The notes beneath the pieces were generated by a model. The model saw nothing but the letters and a program-made list of their open reading frames with translations, ran no database searches and was not told the DNA's origin. From Spirosoma agri (GTDB taxonomy: Bacteria; Bacteroidota; Bacteroidia; Cytophagales; Spirosomataceae), in assembly GCF_010747415.1 (NCBI RefSeq), contig NZ_JAAGNZ010000001.1, positions 3,906,001-3,970,000 of the forward strand: 64,000 nucleotides of DNA, read 5' to 3'. Below are positions 52,998-61,995 of the stretch, in pieces. How positions within the stretch are numbered: the first letter of the stretch is position 1; the number at the start of each line of letters is the position of its first letter. The position numbers and the translations under genes were made by a program.

Positions 52998-53026
52998 CTT
53001 CCCGAAGGTTTCTGGCTTTCGGGAAG
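52998..53026 (+). terminator. Terminator hairpin after the isomerase gene
   Basis: CTTCCCGAA (52998-53006) pairs with TTCGGGAAG (53018-53026) over an 11-nt loop; CCTTTTAG follows. It precedes the gamma-glutamyltransferase start. Confidence 0.7.
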
Positions 53027-53050
53027 TTGCCTTTTAGCCCGTTCTGCTCA

Positions 53051-54796
53051 ATGACAAGCCGTTATGCCAGTTACTTAACCGTCTTTATCAGCCTTTTTAT
53101 GTCCCCACTCGCGGGGCAGTCCCTAACCGGCAAGGGTGATCGCATTAGTGGGCCGAATTTTGCCACCCGCAGTCCGGTGCTGGGCAGACAGGGCATGGTG
53201 GCCACAAGCCATCCACTTGCTACGCAGATCGGTTTAGACGTGTTGAAACAGGGCGGTACGGCCGTTGATGCCGCCATTGCAGCCAATGCCGCGCTTGGCG
53301 TTGTCGAACCCAACAACGGGGGGATCGGTGGAGACCTGTTTGCTATCGTTTGGTCGGCAAAAGACCGGAAGCTATACGGACTTAACGCGAGCGGCCGGTC
53401 GCCAAAAGGCTTGTCGTACGAGACGCTCAAGGGTTTGTTGGGCAACCGGGCGCAGATACCGCTCTACGGACCGCTATCGGTTTCCGTGCCCGGCACAGTG
53501 GATGGCTGGTTCGAACTGCACAAACGGTTTGGCAAAATACCCGTCGCCACGTTACTCGCGCCAAGCATTCGCTACGCCCGCGAAGGTGTTCCCGTTCCGC
53601 AGGTCATCGCCTACTCCTGGCAGGTAGCCGCCCGTCGGTTAGCCGATAACCAGGCCGACATTACCGGATTTGAGTCTTTCCGCCAAACGTTCCTGATCGA
53701 CGGAAAGGCTCCGGTTGAAGGCCAGCTCTTCCGAAATCCAGACTTGGCCACGACCTACGAGCGCATTGCCGCCAGCGGACGCGATGGCTTCTATAAAGGT
53801 CCGGTAGCCGAAACGATTGACCGCTACGCCCGCCGAACGGGTTCGTACCTGCGTAAAGATGATCTGGCGAACCACCGAAGCACCTGGGTTGACCCTGTTT
53901 CGGTAAACTACCGGGGTTATGACGTGTATGAGTTACCACCAAACGGCCAGGGAATCGCCGTATTGCAAATGCTCAACCTGCTGGAAGGATTCGACCTTAA
54001 ACGTCTGGGACACAACAGCGCCGATTACCTGCACCTGTTGATTGAAGCCAAGAAAGTAGCGTTTGAAGACCGGGCGCGGTATTATGCCGACCCCGACTTT
54101 TCGAAAATACCCGTAGACATCTTGTTAAGCAAAGACTACGCAGCCCGTCGGCGTCAGCTGATCGACCCGAAAAAGGCGGCCGACCGCATCGACGCCAATG
54201 ACCCGGCCTTACGCGCTGGCGATACGGTGTATTTGACCGTAGCCGATGAGCAGGGAACCATTGTTTCGCTGATTCAAAGCAATATGCTCGAATTTGGCAG
54301 CGGTATGGTTCCCGACGGACTGGGGTTCGTCTTGCATAACCGGGGAACCAGCTTTACCATGCAACCCGGTCACGCTAACCAATACGCGCCAAACAAACGT
54401 CCGTTTAATACCATTATTCCGGGTTTCGTCACCAAAAGCGGGGAGCCGTTCTTGAGTTTTGGCGTTATGGGTGGAGCCATGCAACCGCAGGGACACCTAC
54501 AAGTACTCTGCAACATCATCGATTTTGGCATGAACGTGCAGGAGGCCGGAGATGCTGCCCGATTTAGTCATTCGGGCAGTAGCGAACCGATTGGAACGCT
54601 GATGACCGATGGCGGACGACTGGCACTGGAAAGTGGCATTGCCAACGAGGTCCGCGCTGAGCTCGAACGTCGGGGTCACCGCCTGATAAAAACGGATTTT
54701 TTTGGTGGCTATCAGGCTATTCAATGGGATGCCAAAAATCGGATTTACTGGGGTGCCAGCGAAATGCGTAAAGATGGACAAGCAGCTGGCTTTTAA
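53051..54796 (+). CDS. Secreted gamma-glutamyltransferase
   Basis: 581 residues from ATG at 53051 (the frame opens eight codons earlier). After a signal peptide (YASYLTVFISLFMSPLAGQ), the large-subunit region holds GMVATSHPLATQIGLDVLKQGGTAVDAAIAANAALGVVEPNNGGIGGD (read in parts), the GGT signature. The autocatalytic Thr lies in GDTVYLTVADEQGTIVSLIQSNM; downstream SFGVMGGAMQPQGHLQVLCNIIDFGMNVQEAGDAARFSHSG (read in parts) is the small subunit with the glycine-rich oxyanion region. It hydrolyses or transfers the gamma-glutamyl group of glutathione or related peptides in the periplasm. It shows no functional link to the glycan cluster and may be monocistronic. Confidence 0.93.
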   Translation: MTSRYASYLTVFISLFMSPLAGQSLTGKGDRISGPNFATRSPVLGRQGMVATSHPLATQIGLDVLKQGGTAVDAAIAANAALGVVEPNNGGIGGDLFAIVWSAKDRKLYGLNASGRSPKGLSYETLKGLLGNRAQIPLYGPLSVSVPGTVDGWFELHKRFGKIPVATLLAPSIRYAREGVPVPQVIAYSWQVAARRLADNQADITGFESFRQTFLIDGKAPVEGQLFRNPDLATTYERIAASGRDGFYKGPVAETIDRYARRTGSYLRKDDLANHRSTWVDPVSVNYRGYDVYELPPNGQGIAVLQMLNLLEGFDLKRLGHNSADYLHLLIEAKKVAFEDRARYYADPDFSKIPVDILLSKDYAARRRQLIDPKKAADRIDANDPALRAGDTVYLTVADEQGTIVSLIQSNMLEFGSGMVPDGLGFVLHNRGTSFTMQPGHANQYAPNKRPFNTIIPGFVTKSGEPFLSFGVMGGAMQPQGHLQVLCNIIDFGMNVQEAGDAARFSHSGSSEPIGTLMTDGGRLALESGIANEVRAELERRGHRLIKTDFFGGYQAIQWDAKNRIYWGASEMRKDGQAAGF

Positions 54797-55009
54797 CGGA
54801 TATTTCCCCTCTTTTGGCTTAAAGCACCACTTCTTCAGTGACCGGGTTGAGCGCCCTGCCCGTTCAATGCGTTGTCCGTCAACGAAACGTAGCGAGGAAC
54901 TACAGTCCGATTGCTTATTAATTTATCAGGACAAATTGAAGCTTTTTGTAGCCAGAATTGTTGCCAACGATAGGAGTGTGCTTACGCCATCTATTAGCTT
55001 ACCGTTTTC

Positions 55010-55603
55010 ATGCCTGTTTCCGTCAGTTCCTTACCCGATGATGACCCTATATTGTGGCAGCAATTTCGGGAAGGCAATACCGTAGCGTTCAGTCAGTTGG
55101 CGAAAAAGTATTACCAGACGCTGTTCAACTACGCTACCAAATTCACCAAAGACACGACGCTGATCGAAGATTCGATTCAGGATGTCTTCCTGAAATTATG
55201 GGAACACCGTAGCCAGTTGAGCGATACGCTGTTTGTCAAATTCTATCTGCTTAAAACCCTTCGTCACCATTTCATCAAACTTCACCAGAAGCACTTGCCC
55301 GTAAGCGAAACGCTACACGGATGGCTTGACGTAAGCGACGACACAGATGCAGAGAACCGGATCATTAATGAAGAAAGTTGGCAGCTGACCACGCAACAGT
55401 TAAAGAATCGCGTAGCCGACCTGTCCAAACGCCAGCAGGAAGCTCTTTACCTGCGCTATTACGAAAACTTGACCTATGAGCAGATCGCTCAGACAATGGG
55501 GATCAATTCGCAGTCCGTTGCTAACCTGCTCCAGAACTCGCTCAAACGGCTTCGGGACCACTGGACCTTTTTAGTGTTGATCTATTACACCTTGTTTCTG
55601 TGA
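55010..55603 (+). CDS. ECF sigma factor (FecI-like)
   Basis: 197 residues. Sigma-70 region 2: ILWQQFREGNTVAFSQLAKKYYQTLFNYATKFTKDTTLIEDSIQDVFLKLWEH (read in parts); region 4: LSKRQQEALYLRYYENLTYEQIAQTMGINSQSVANLLQNSLKRLRDHW (read in parts). A hydrophobic C-terminal tail (FLVLIYYTLFL) is common in Bacteroidota ECF sigma factors. It should be activated when the anti-sigma FecR (55703) is released by the STN domain of the SusC at 57007. Start at ATG 55010 places region 2 at normal distance. Spacing to fecR is 99 bp. Confidence 0.93.
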   Translation: MPVSVSSLPDDDPILWQQFREGNTVAFSQLAKKYYQTLFNYATKFTKDTTLIEDSIQDVFLKLWEHRSQLSDTLFVKFYLLKTLRHHFIKLHQKHLPVSETLHGWLDVSDDTDAENRIINEESWQLTTQQLKNRVADLSKRQQEALYLRYYENLTYEQIAQTMGINSQSVANLLQNSLKRLRDHWTFLVLIYYTLFL

Positions 55604-55702
55604 GGGTTACGCATTAATCGAAAAAATTTCCGCGAAAAATTAAGTATAAGGTCGGCAAACGGGGATAATCCATTGTAGCAGGGCAACTAACTGCCTTTTT
55701 CA

Positions 55703-56809
55703 ATGAAAGATTATCAATTCTTCGAGTTCGACGATTTTCTGGAGGATGTCGCTTTCCGCCGTTGGGTCTTTCACCCGTTGCCGCAGGATGATGGCTTCTG
55801 GAAGCAATGGCTGGTTGACCATCCCGAAAAAGAAGCAATCGTTGATCGGGCCCGGCAGCAGCTGCTAACCATCAAAGGCAACTTACCGTTGCTTTCCGAG
55901 GATCATATTGATCAGAAAGTAGCGCAGTTGATTCGTCAGGCACAGGCTAGCCAGCCCCTCGAAGAAAACCAGTCGCCCATTATCCGAAGACTTAGCCACT
56001 CCTGGTACTACATGGCCGCTTCGGTAGCCTTGCTGCTGGGTTTGTTCTGGCTCTATCCATCGCGGTTGACCCCCGAACCAAGCGGCTACACCCACCTGCT
56101 CGAAAAGGCCACGCAACCACTGCTAGAAATTCAGAACGCGGGTCGCTCACCGAAACAAGTCAGACTGGCCGACGGAAGTGTGGTTGTGCTTTACGCGAAT
56201 AGCCGATTGAGTTATCCCAAACAGTTTACGGCCTCGAAGCGGGAAGTGTATTTAACGGGTGAGGCTTTTTTTCAAGTTCAAAAAGATCCCGACAGGCCGT
56301 TTCTGGTTTACGCCAATGAGCTGGTTACCAAAGTACTGGGTACGAGTTTTTTCGTAAAAGCGTATGAGGACGATAAGAATGTGCTGGTTACTGTACGGAC
56401 CGGGAAGGTCTCGGTTTTTGCCCAGACCGATAAGCAGTCCAGCGTCCAGAAAGTGAGTCGTGAGCTTGGCGGTATGATTCTAACGCCTAACCAACAGGCA
56501 ACGTTAATGCGCGACGATAACCGGTTGGTTCGTTCACTGGTCGCGAAACCTCTTCGCGTTGATAACCAAATCCTTACTAACGCATTTGTCTTTAAACAAA
56601 CACCCATTGCCGATGTATTTGCGGCACTGGAGCGCGCCTACGGGGTAGACATCGTTTTCGACGAAGCCCTGATGGCCAACTGCACCCTGACTGCCCGGCT
56701 TGATGATGAATCCCTTTATAAAAAACTAGGATGGATCTGCGCCGGAACCGAATCCAGCTATGAGGTGGTAGACGGCCAAATCATTATCACGAGCAGAGGA
56801 TGCCAATAA
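55703..56809 (+). CDS. FecR-family anti-sigma factor
   Basis: 368 residues. The cytoplasmic N-terminal ~95 residues (DFLEDVAFRRWVFHPLPQDDGFWKQWLVDHPE, read in parts) would bind the sigma factor; one membrane helix spans about 101-118 (WYYMAASVALLLGLFWLY). The periplasmic FecR domain holds VRLADGSVVVLYANSRLSYPKQF, REVYLTGEAFFQVQKDPDRPFLVYANELVTKVLGTSFFVKAYEDD (read in parts), followed by a DUF4974-like C-terminal STN-like domain (QTPIADVFAALERAYGVDIVFDEALMANCTLTARL, read in parts). It passes the signal from the STN-type SusC to the ECF sigma factor directly upstream. Standard layout for Bacteroidota trans-envelope signalling. Confidence 0.94.
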   Translation: MKDYQFFEFDDFLEDVAFRRWVFHPLPQDDGFWKQWLVDHPEKEAIVDRARQQLLTIKGNLPLLSEDHIDQKVAQLIRQAQASQPLEENQSPIIRRLSHSWYYMAASVALLLGLFWLYPSRLTPEPSGYTHLLEKATQPLLEIQNAGRSPKQVRLADGSVVVLYANSRLSYPKQFTASKREVYLTGEAFFQVQKDPDRPFLVYANELVTKVLGTSFFVKAYEDDKNVLVTVRTGKVSVFAQTDKQSSVQKVSRELGGMILTPNQQATLMRDDNRLVRSLVAKPLRVDNQILTNAFVFKQTPIADVFAALERAYGVDIVFDEALMANCTLTARLDDESLYKKLGWICAGTESSYEVVDGQIIITSRGCQ

Positions 56810-56878
56810 TTAATTAATCAATCATCAACTCAACAAACCGCTATGCTGTAAAACGAATCAACCATTAACACGTGAAAA

Positions 56879-56968
56879 GGCCGCCGGTGTTGCCGCACCG
56901 ACGACCTGTAGTGCATCCGAACGATGTCGCCAAACATCGGCCTCAAGCGAGGCTAACGGAGCTTTTTT
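56879..56968 (+). promoter_or_regulatory. Three-hairpin leader between FecR and SusC genes
   Basis: Successive stems: 56879-56906 (GGCCGCCGGTG with CGCACCGACGACC, two mismatches), 56922-56939 (CGATGT/ACATCG, 6-nt loop) and 56940-56953 (GCCTC/GAGGC), then TAACGGAGC and a T6 run at 56963-56968. It is 39 bp before the SusC start and may act as terminator, attenuator or mRNA stabiliser. Confidence 0.5.
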
Positions 56969-57006
56969 GCCAATTCCCACAGAATTAACAATAAGTGTCA
57001 AAAATT

Positions 57007-60000
57007 ATGAAAAACAAACGACAGTTGCGTGAGCAAGTCTCAAAAATCATGCAAATTAGTCTTCTTCAACTCGTTCTGGCCTTTGTATTCGCGGGCGTTT
57101 CGCTGGCGCACGATAGCAAGGGTCAGGAGCTACTTGATCGACGAATCAATCTTAACTGTACCAACCAGAGCGTCGAAAGCGTCTTGGAACAAATCGAAAA
57201 GACAGCCCAGGTGCGCTTTCTCTACAGTTCTGAACTGATTCGGGCCGACCGCCGGGTCAGCTTTTCGATCCAAAATCAGCCGCTGGCTACCGTACTGGAC
57301 AAATTGCTGAAACCGCTTCAGATCAACTACGAGGTTTCGAGCCAGCAGATTATTCTAAAACGGGCGACGGCCCCAACCAATTCGGAGGCCAAAAGCCCAA
57401 ACGTCGAACGGGCCGCCCTCTCCGTATCCGGGAAAGTAACCAGTGATGCGGGTGAAGCGCTGCCCGGTGTAAGCGTCGTGATTAAAGGAACCACAACCGG
57501 AACCGTAACCGACGTGAATGGGAACTTCACCCTGAATGTCCCCGACAATACGGCGGTTCTCGTGTTCAGCTTTGTTGGTTTCGTCGGGCAGGAAGTGCCG
57601 GTTAACAACCAGACCACGTTAAACGTAACGCTGGCTACGGATGTCAAGTCACTTTCGGAAGTTGTCGTGGTGGGTTATGGAACCCAGCGTCGGCAGGAAC
57701 TGACAACCGCCGTAACGTCGGTGAATAGCAAAACCATCGAACGTCAGCCCGTGGCAGGTTTCGACCAGGCGCTTCAGGGTCAGGCTCCGGGGATTCAGGT
57801 GACCTCCCCTACCGGTGCGCCGGGTGCGGGTATCAACGTCCGGATTCGCGGGAATAACTCAGTCAGTCTCACCAACTCGCCCCTGTACGTAATCGACGGT
57901 GTACCCGTGCTGCCCACCTACGACCGCGAACTTAGTGTTGGCAATCAGCGCCCCAATCCGCTCAATACGCTGAACCCCAGCGATATTGAATCGATCGATG
58001 TCTTGAAAGATGGAGCGGCTGCGGCTATTTACGGACTGCGGGCCTCCAACGGTGTTGTCGTGATCACTACCAAACGGGGCAAAACCGGCAAGGCACAGGT
58101 CAATTTCAGCGCTTACTACGGCATTCAGCAGCTTCGCAAAAAACTACCGATGCTGAACTCCCGTCAGTTTGCGGAGTACTACAACGATGCGCAGACAGCC
58201 GCCGGGCAGTCTCCTTCGTTCACAAACCTTGATTCGCTGCCATATAACACCGATTGGCAGGATGCCGTGTATCGGCAGGCGGCCATCCGCAATTACCAGA
58301 TTAGCCTGAGTGGTGGCACCGACAAAACGAAATATTACGTATCGGGTGGCTATTTCAAGCAGGATGGTATTGCGCAGAACTCAGGCTTCGACCGGTACAA
58401 CTTTAAGCTGAATCTGGATCAGCAGATGAGTACCCGCTTCCGGTTAGGAACCAGCCTGAACCTGAGCCGGACCAATACAAACGGTAGTGTACGCAGTGAA
58501 TTGGGGGCTGGAAATTCGGGCACGGTACTGGGCGCGCTGGCGCAGATTCCAACCATTCCGATTCGTAATGCCGACGGCTCTTACAGCATCAACCCGTTTC
58601 AGCAATTCGACAATCCGGTAGGGAACCTGCTGGAAACGCGCAACAATGCCGTTATTTATCAGGTCATTGGCAATGCCTATGGTGAACTGGACGTCCTGAA
58701 AAATCTGACGTTCAAAAGCTCGTTAGGGCTGGACTTCCGGTCGCAGATCGAAAACGAGTTTATTTCCCGAAACTATCCGGGTACGCAGAACGCCAGCCCG
58801 GCCACACGCGGTAGTGCGCGTACGGGCACCAATCAGCAGCTGATCTGGCTGTGGGAAAACACGCTGACCTATGATCCGACCATTGGCGATAAGCACAACC
58901 TGACATTGCTGGCCGGCCAATCGGTACAGGCGTCGGATCGGTTCACATCGGGTGCTTCGGTAACGGGTTTCCCCTCGAACGCGGTGCCTTACCTGTCGGC
59001 GGGTACGCAGTTCACGCGGCCATCGAGCTACCAGGATCAATGGGGTTTGTTCAGTCTTTTTGCGCGGGCGATCTATAACTACGACGAACGCTACCTGGCT
59101 ACGTTGAGCTTGCGGGCGGATGGGTCAAGCCGGTTTGCCCCAGGCAACCGCTTTGGGTATTTCCCGGCCCTGTCGCTGGGCTGGCGCTTGTCGCGTGAGC
59201 CGTTCTTCCCGCAGGATAAAGCCATCAACGACCTGAAAATCCGGGCTAGCTTCGGGGCCAACGGCAACCAGGAAATCGGAGCGTACGATCGGTTCAGCAC
59301 CTACGGCTCCGGCTTTAACTACGCGGGCACGAGCGGGATTTCGGGCGGGATTGCCCCTGACCGCATTGGTAACAACGCCTTGAGCTGGGAAACGACTTAC
59401 CAATATAACGCCGGTATCGACGCGGGTTTCTTCAAAGATCGGCTGACCGTTACGCTTGATGCGTATCTGAAACAAACCAAAAATTTGCTGACCAGCGTAC
59501 CGCTACCGTTCAACGCCGGGGCACAAAATCCGCAGACCATTCAGAATATCGGTACCGTTCAGAACAAAGGGTTCGAAATTGGCATCAACAGCACCAACAT
59601 TCAGGGCGAAGGCAACGGGTTTACCTGGTCGAGCAATCTGAACTTCTCGCTAAACCGCAACCAGGTGATTGACATCGGTACGCTCCGCAACGAGCAGGGC
59701 CAGGAAGTAGACCGGACCATTATCGGCGATTACACGATCACGCAGAAAGGGGCTCCACTGGGTGCCTTCTTCGGCTACCGGGTACAGGGGATTTTCCAGA
59801 CGACCGACGAAATCGCGGGAGCTGCCACGCAGCCCGGTCAGCCCAAGCCGGGTGACATTCGCTTTGCGGATCTGAACGGCGACGGTCGCATCGATGCCAA
59901 CGATCGGACCGTCATCGGCAATCCGAACCCGGACTTTATCGCTGGTTTCACGAACAACCTCTCGTACAAAGGCTTTGAACTGAGCCTGTTCTTCCAGGGA

Positions 60001-60429
60001 AGTTTCGGCAACGATATTTACAACCAGAACCGCGTAACCATCGAAGGCATGTCGGACCCGCTCAACCAGACAACGGCGGTGCTGAATCGCTGGACACCAA
60101 CAAATACCAATACGACCCTCCCGCGCGCGGTTCGGTACGACCCCAACCAGAATAACCGGTTCTCGACCCGGTTTGTGGAAGATGGTACGTATGTGCGGTT
60201 GAAAAACCTGACGGTGGCTTACAACCTGCCCACCAAGTTCCTGCAACGGGCAAAAATCAGTGGCGTTCGGGTATACGTGACGGGCCAGAACTTACTCACG
60301 TTTACCAATTACAGTGGCTACGATCCTGAAGTTAGCGCCGATCCGTTCTCGTCGGTTGGCTTCGGTCGGGACTACGGCGTTTATCCGCAGGCGCGCACTT
60401 ACACGGCTGGTCTTAATGTCACTTTTTAA
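57007..60429 (+). CDS. SusC-family TonB-dependent transporter with N-terminal STN domain
   Basis: 1140 residues from ATG at 57007; a GTG four codons earlier is possible. After a signal region (SLLQLVLAFVFAGVSLAHDSKG) comes the STN domain (INLNCTNQSVESVLEQIEKTAQVRFLYSSELIRADRRVSFSIQNQPLATVLDKLLKPLQINYEV, read in parts), which contacts the anti-sigma factor. Then a carboxypeptidase-D-like domain (SVSGKVTSDAGEALPGVSVVIKGTTTGTVTD), SEVVVVGYGTQRRQELTTAV, a plug (LQGQAPGIQVTSPTGAPGAGINVRIRGNNSVSLTNSPLYVIDGVPV, read in parts) and the barrel ending TAGLNVTF. It transports the target glycan and reports its presence. It works with the SusD 10 bp downstream and the FecI/FecR pair just upstream. Confidence 0.96.
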   Translation: MKNKRQLREQVSKIMQISLLQLVLAFVFAGVSLAHDSKGQELLDRRINLNCTNQSVESVLEQIEKTAQVRFLYSSELIRADRRVSFSIQNQPLATVLDKLLKPLQINYEVSSQQIILKRATAPTNSEAKSPNVERAALSVSGKVTSDAGEALPGVSVVIKGTTTGTVTDVNGNFTLNVPDNTAVLVFSFVGFVGQEVPVNNQTTLNVTLATDVKSLSEVVVVGYGTQRRQELTTAVTSVNSKTIERQPVAGFDQALQGQAPGIQVTSPTGAPGAGINVRIRGNNSVSLTNSPLYVIDGVPVLPTYDRELSVGNQRPNPLNTLNPSDIESIDVLKDGAAAAIYGLRASNGVVVITTKRGKTGKAQVNFSAYYGIQQLRKKLPMLNSRQFAEYYNDAQTAAGQSPSFTNLDSLPYNTDWQDAVYRQAAIRNYQISLSGGTDKTKYYVSGGYFKQDGIAQNSGFDRYNFKLNLDQQMSTRFRLGTSLNLSRTNTNGSVRSELGAGNSGTVLGALAQIPTIPIRNADGSYSINPFQQFDNPVGNLLETRNNAVIYQVIGNAYGELDVLKNLTFKSSLGLDFRSQIENEFISRNYPGTQNASPATRGSARTGTNQQLIWLWENTLTYDPTIGDKHNLTLLAGQSVQASDRFTSGASVTGFPSNAVPYLSAGTQFTRPSSYQDQWGLFSLFARAIYNYDERYLATLSLRADGSSRFAPGNRFGYFPALSLGWRLSREPFFPQDKAINDLKIRASFGANGNQEIGAYDRFSTYGSGFNYAGTSGISGGIAPDRIGNNALSWETTYQYNAGIDAGFFKDRLTVTLDAYLKQTKNLLTSVPLPFNAGAQNPQTIQNIGTVQNKGFEIGINSTNIQGEGNGFTWSSNLNFSLNRNQVIDIGTLRNEQGQEVDRTIIGDYTITQKGAPLGAFFGYRVQGIFQTTDEIAGAATQPGQPKPGDIRFADLNGDGRIDANDRTVIGNPNPDFIAGFTNNLSYKGFELSLFFQGSFGNDIYNQNRVTIEGMSDPLNQTTAVLNRWTPTNTNTTLPRAVRYDPNQNNRFSTRFVEDGTYVRLKNLTVAYNLPTKFLQRAKISGVRVYVTGQNLLTFTNYSGYDPEVSADPFSSVGFGRDYGVYPQARTYTAGLNVTF

Positions 60430-60439
60430 CTGAAGATTC

Positions 60440-61903
60440 ATGAAACGTCTTATCATATTTTGCATTCCTTTTTTGCTGCTGGCGAGCTGTAACGTGCTGG
60501 ACAAACAGCCGCTGCCCAGTATAACGCCAGAAAACTTTTTCACCAGTGCCGATGATGCCGAAGCGGCCCTGACAGCCGCCTACGATGCCCTACAGCAGGG
60601 TAGCCTCTACGGCCAGGATCTGAATGTAGTGGGCGAAGTGCCATCGGACAACGTAACCAGCAGCAACGGCGATGTAAACGCGCTGGAACGGTTGATCTGG
60701 ACCCCCCAAACGGGTCAGGTAAGCGGTGTATTCCAGAATTCGTACGTTGGTATCAACCGGGCCAATGCCGTGCTGCGGTACGTACCAACCATTCAGATGG
60801 ATCAAACGCGCCGGAACCAGATTGTAGGCGAAGCGTATTTTCTGCGGGCTTTGCATTATTTCAACCTGGTGCGCATGTACGGTGGCGTTCCGCTACGGCT
60901 CGAACCAACGGAGTCGGGAGAACCCAGCGTCGTTGCGCTGGCTAAATCGACCGCCGACCAGGTTTACGCGCAGATCCTGACCGATTTGCAACAGGCCGAA
61001 CAGTTAACGGCGACGACATTCGGTAGCCAGACGGCGAACCGGACCCGTATCATCAAAACAGCGGCCAACGCCTTACAGACCCGTGTCTACCTGACCCAGC
61101 GTCAGTGGAGCGATGCGGCTACCGCGGCCAACAAAGTGATCAGCAGCGGTTTGTACCAGTTATCACCGACCTTCAATGCGTTGTTTCCGCCGGATAACAA
61201 TACCGAGTCGATTGTTGAGGTACAGTTTGCCGGTAATGCCGACGGTGGGTTCATTCTGCCTGACCTGTTGCTGCCATCGCCCCCGGCTACGTATTCGTTC
61301 CCGAAGTTCAATATTCCGACGACGGAGCTGCTTCAGTACGCGGATACCCTCAACGATCTCCGTTGGAAGTTTACGGGGGAGGTCACGCAGGCCGGTCGTA
61401 ACCACGCCAGTTTTGTGATGGCTACATCGGGTAATGCAAACGATAATGGCCCGTTTGTCTACAAATGGCGGAGTAATCCAAACGCGTTCAACAGCCCGGA
61501 TAATTACTACGTGCTGCGGCTGGCGGACGTAATGCTGATGTTCGCCGAAGCGTCGAACGAGCAGAACGGACCCAATCAGGATGCGCTTACAAGACTAAAC
61601 GCCGTACGCACCCGCGCGGGTTTAGCCGCGCTCACACTGGCCAATCTCACGACAAAACAGGCGTTCCGCGATGAAGTAGATCGCCAGCGTCGGCTGGAGC
61701 TGGCTTTTGAAGGCGAACGCTGGTTTGACTTGCTGCGCTACGCCCGTCAGACACAGGCCGACGCGAGCGCAACGCACAAAGTAACGGCACTCGATATCAT
61801 CCAACAGGTTCGGGGTACGCGCGACGTGAACTACCTGCTCTTCCCGATTCCACAGAGCGAGGTCAACAACAACGCGTTGATCCAGCAAAATCCTGGTTAC
61901 TAG
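60440..61903 (+). CDS. SusD/RagB-family nutrient-binding lipoprotein
   Basis: 487 residues. The lipoprotein signal LIIFCIPFLLLASCNVLDKQ gives Cys17. Typical SusD segments: FFTSADDAEAALTAAYDALQQGSLYGQDLNVVGEVPSDNV (read in parts), GEAYFLRALHYFNLVRMYGGVPLRLEPTESGEPSVVALAKSTADQVYAQIL (read in parts), VLRLADVMLMFAEASNEQNG and RRLELAFEGERWFDLLRYAR. It covers the STN-type SusC and binds the glycan. The gene begins 10 bp after SusC and is followed by an intrinsic terminator; the GH30 gene follows. Confidence 0.95.
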   Translation: MKRLIIFCIPFLLLASCNVLDKQPLPSITPENFFTSADDAEAALTAAYDALQQGSLYGQDLNVVGEVPSDNVTSSNGDVNALERLIWTPQTGQVSGVFQNSYVGINRANAVLRYVPTIQMDQTRRNQIVGEAYFLRALHYFNLVRMYGGVPLRLEPTESGEPSVVALAKSTADQVYAQILTDLQQAEQLTATTFGSQTANRTRIIKTAANALQTRVYLTQRQWSDAATAANKVISSGLYQLSPTFNALFPPDNNTESIVEVQFAGNADGGFILPDLLLPSPPATYSFPKFNIPTTELLQYADTLNDLRWKFTGEVTQAGRNHASFVMATSGNANDNGPFVYKWRSNPNAFNSPDNYYVLRLADVMLMFAEASNEQNGPNQDALTRLNAVRTRAGLAALTLANLTTKQAFRDEVDRQRRLELAFEGERWFDLLRYARQTQADASATHKVTALDIIQQVRGTRDVNYLLFPIPQSEVNNNALIQQNPGY

Positions 61904-61924
61904 TCCTTTCGATCAGCTTAACGT

Positions 61925-61959
61925 AAGTAGAGACAGCTCAATACTGTCTCTACTTTTTT
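61925..61959 (+). terminator. Intrinsic terminator after SusD
   Basis: GTAGAGACA (61927-61935) pairs with TGTCTCTAC (61945-61953) over a 9-nt loop and is followed by TTTTTT at 61954-61959. GTAGAGAC is also in the repeat element at 35557-35736. Confidence 0.88.
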
Positions 61960-61995
61960 GGTAAACAAGTCAGCTCATCAATCCTCGTCGTACCG

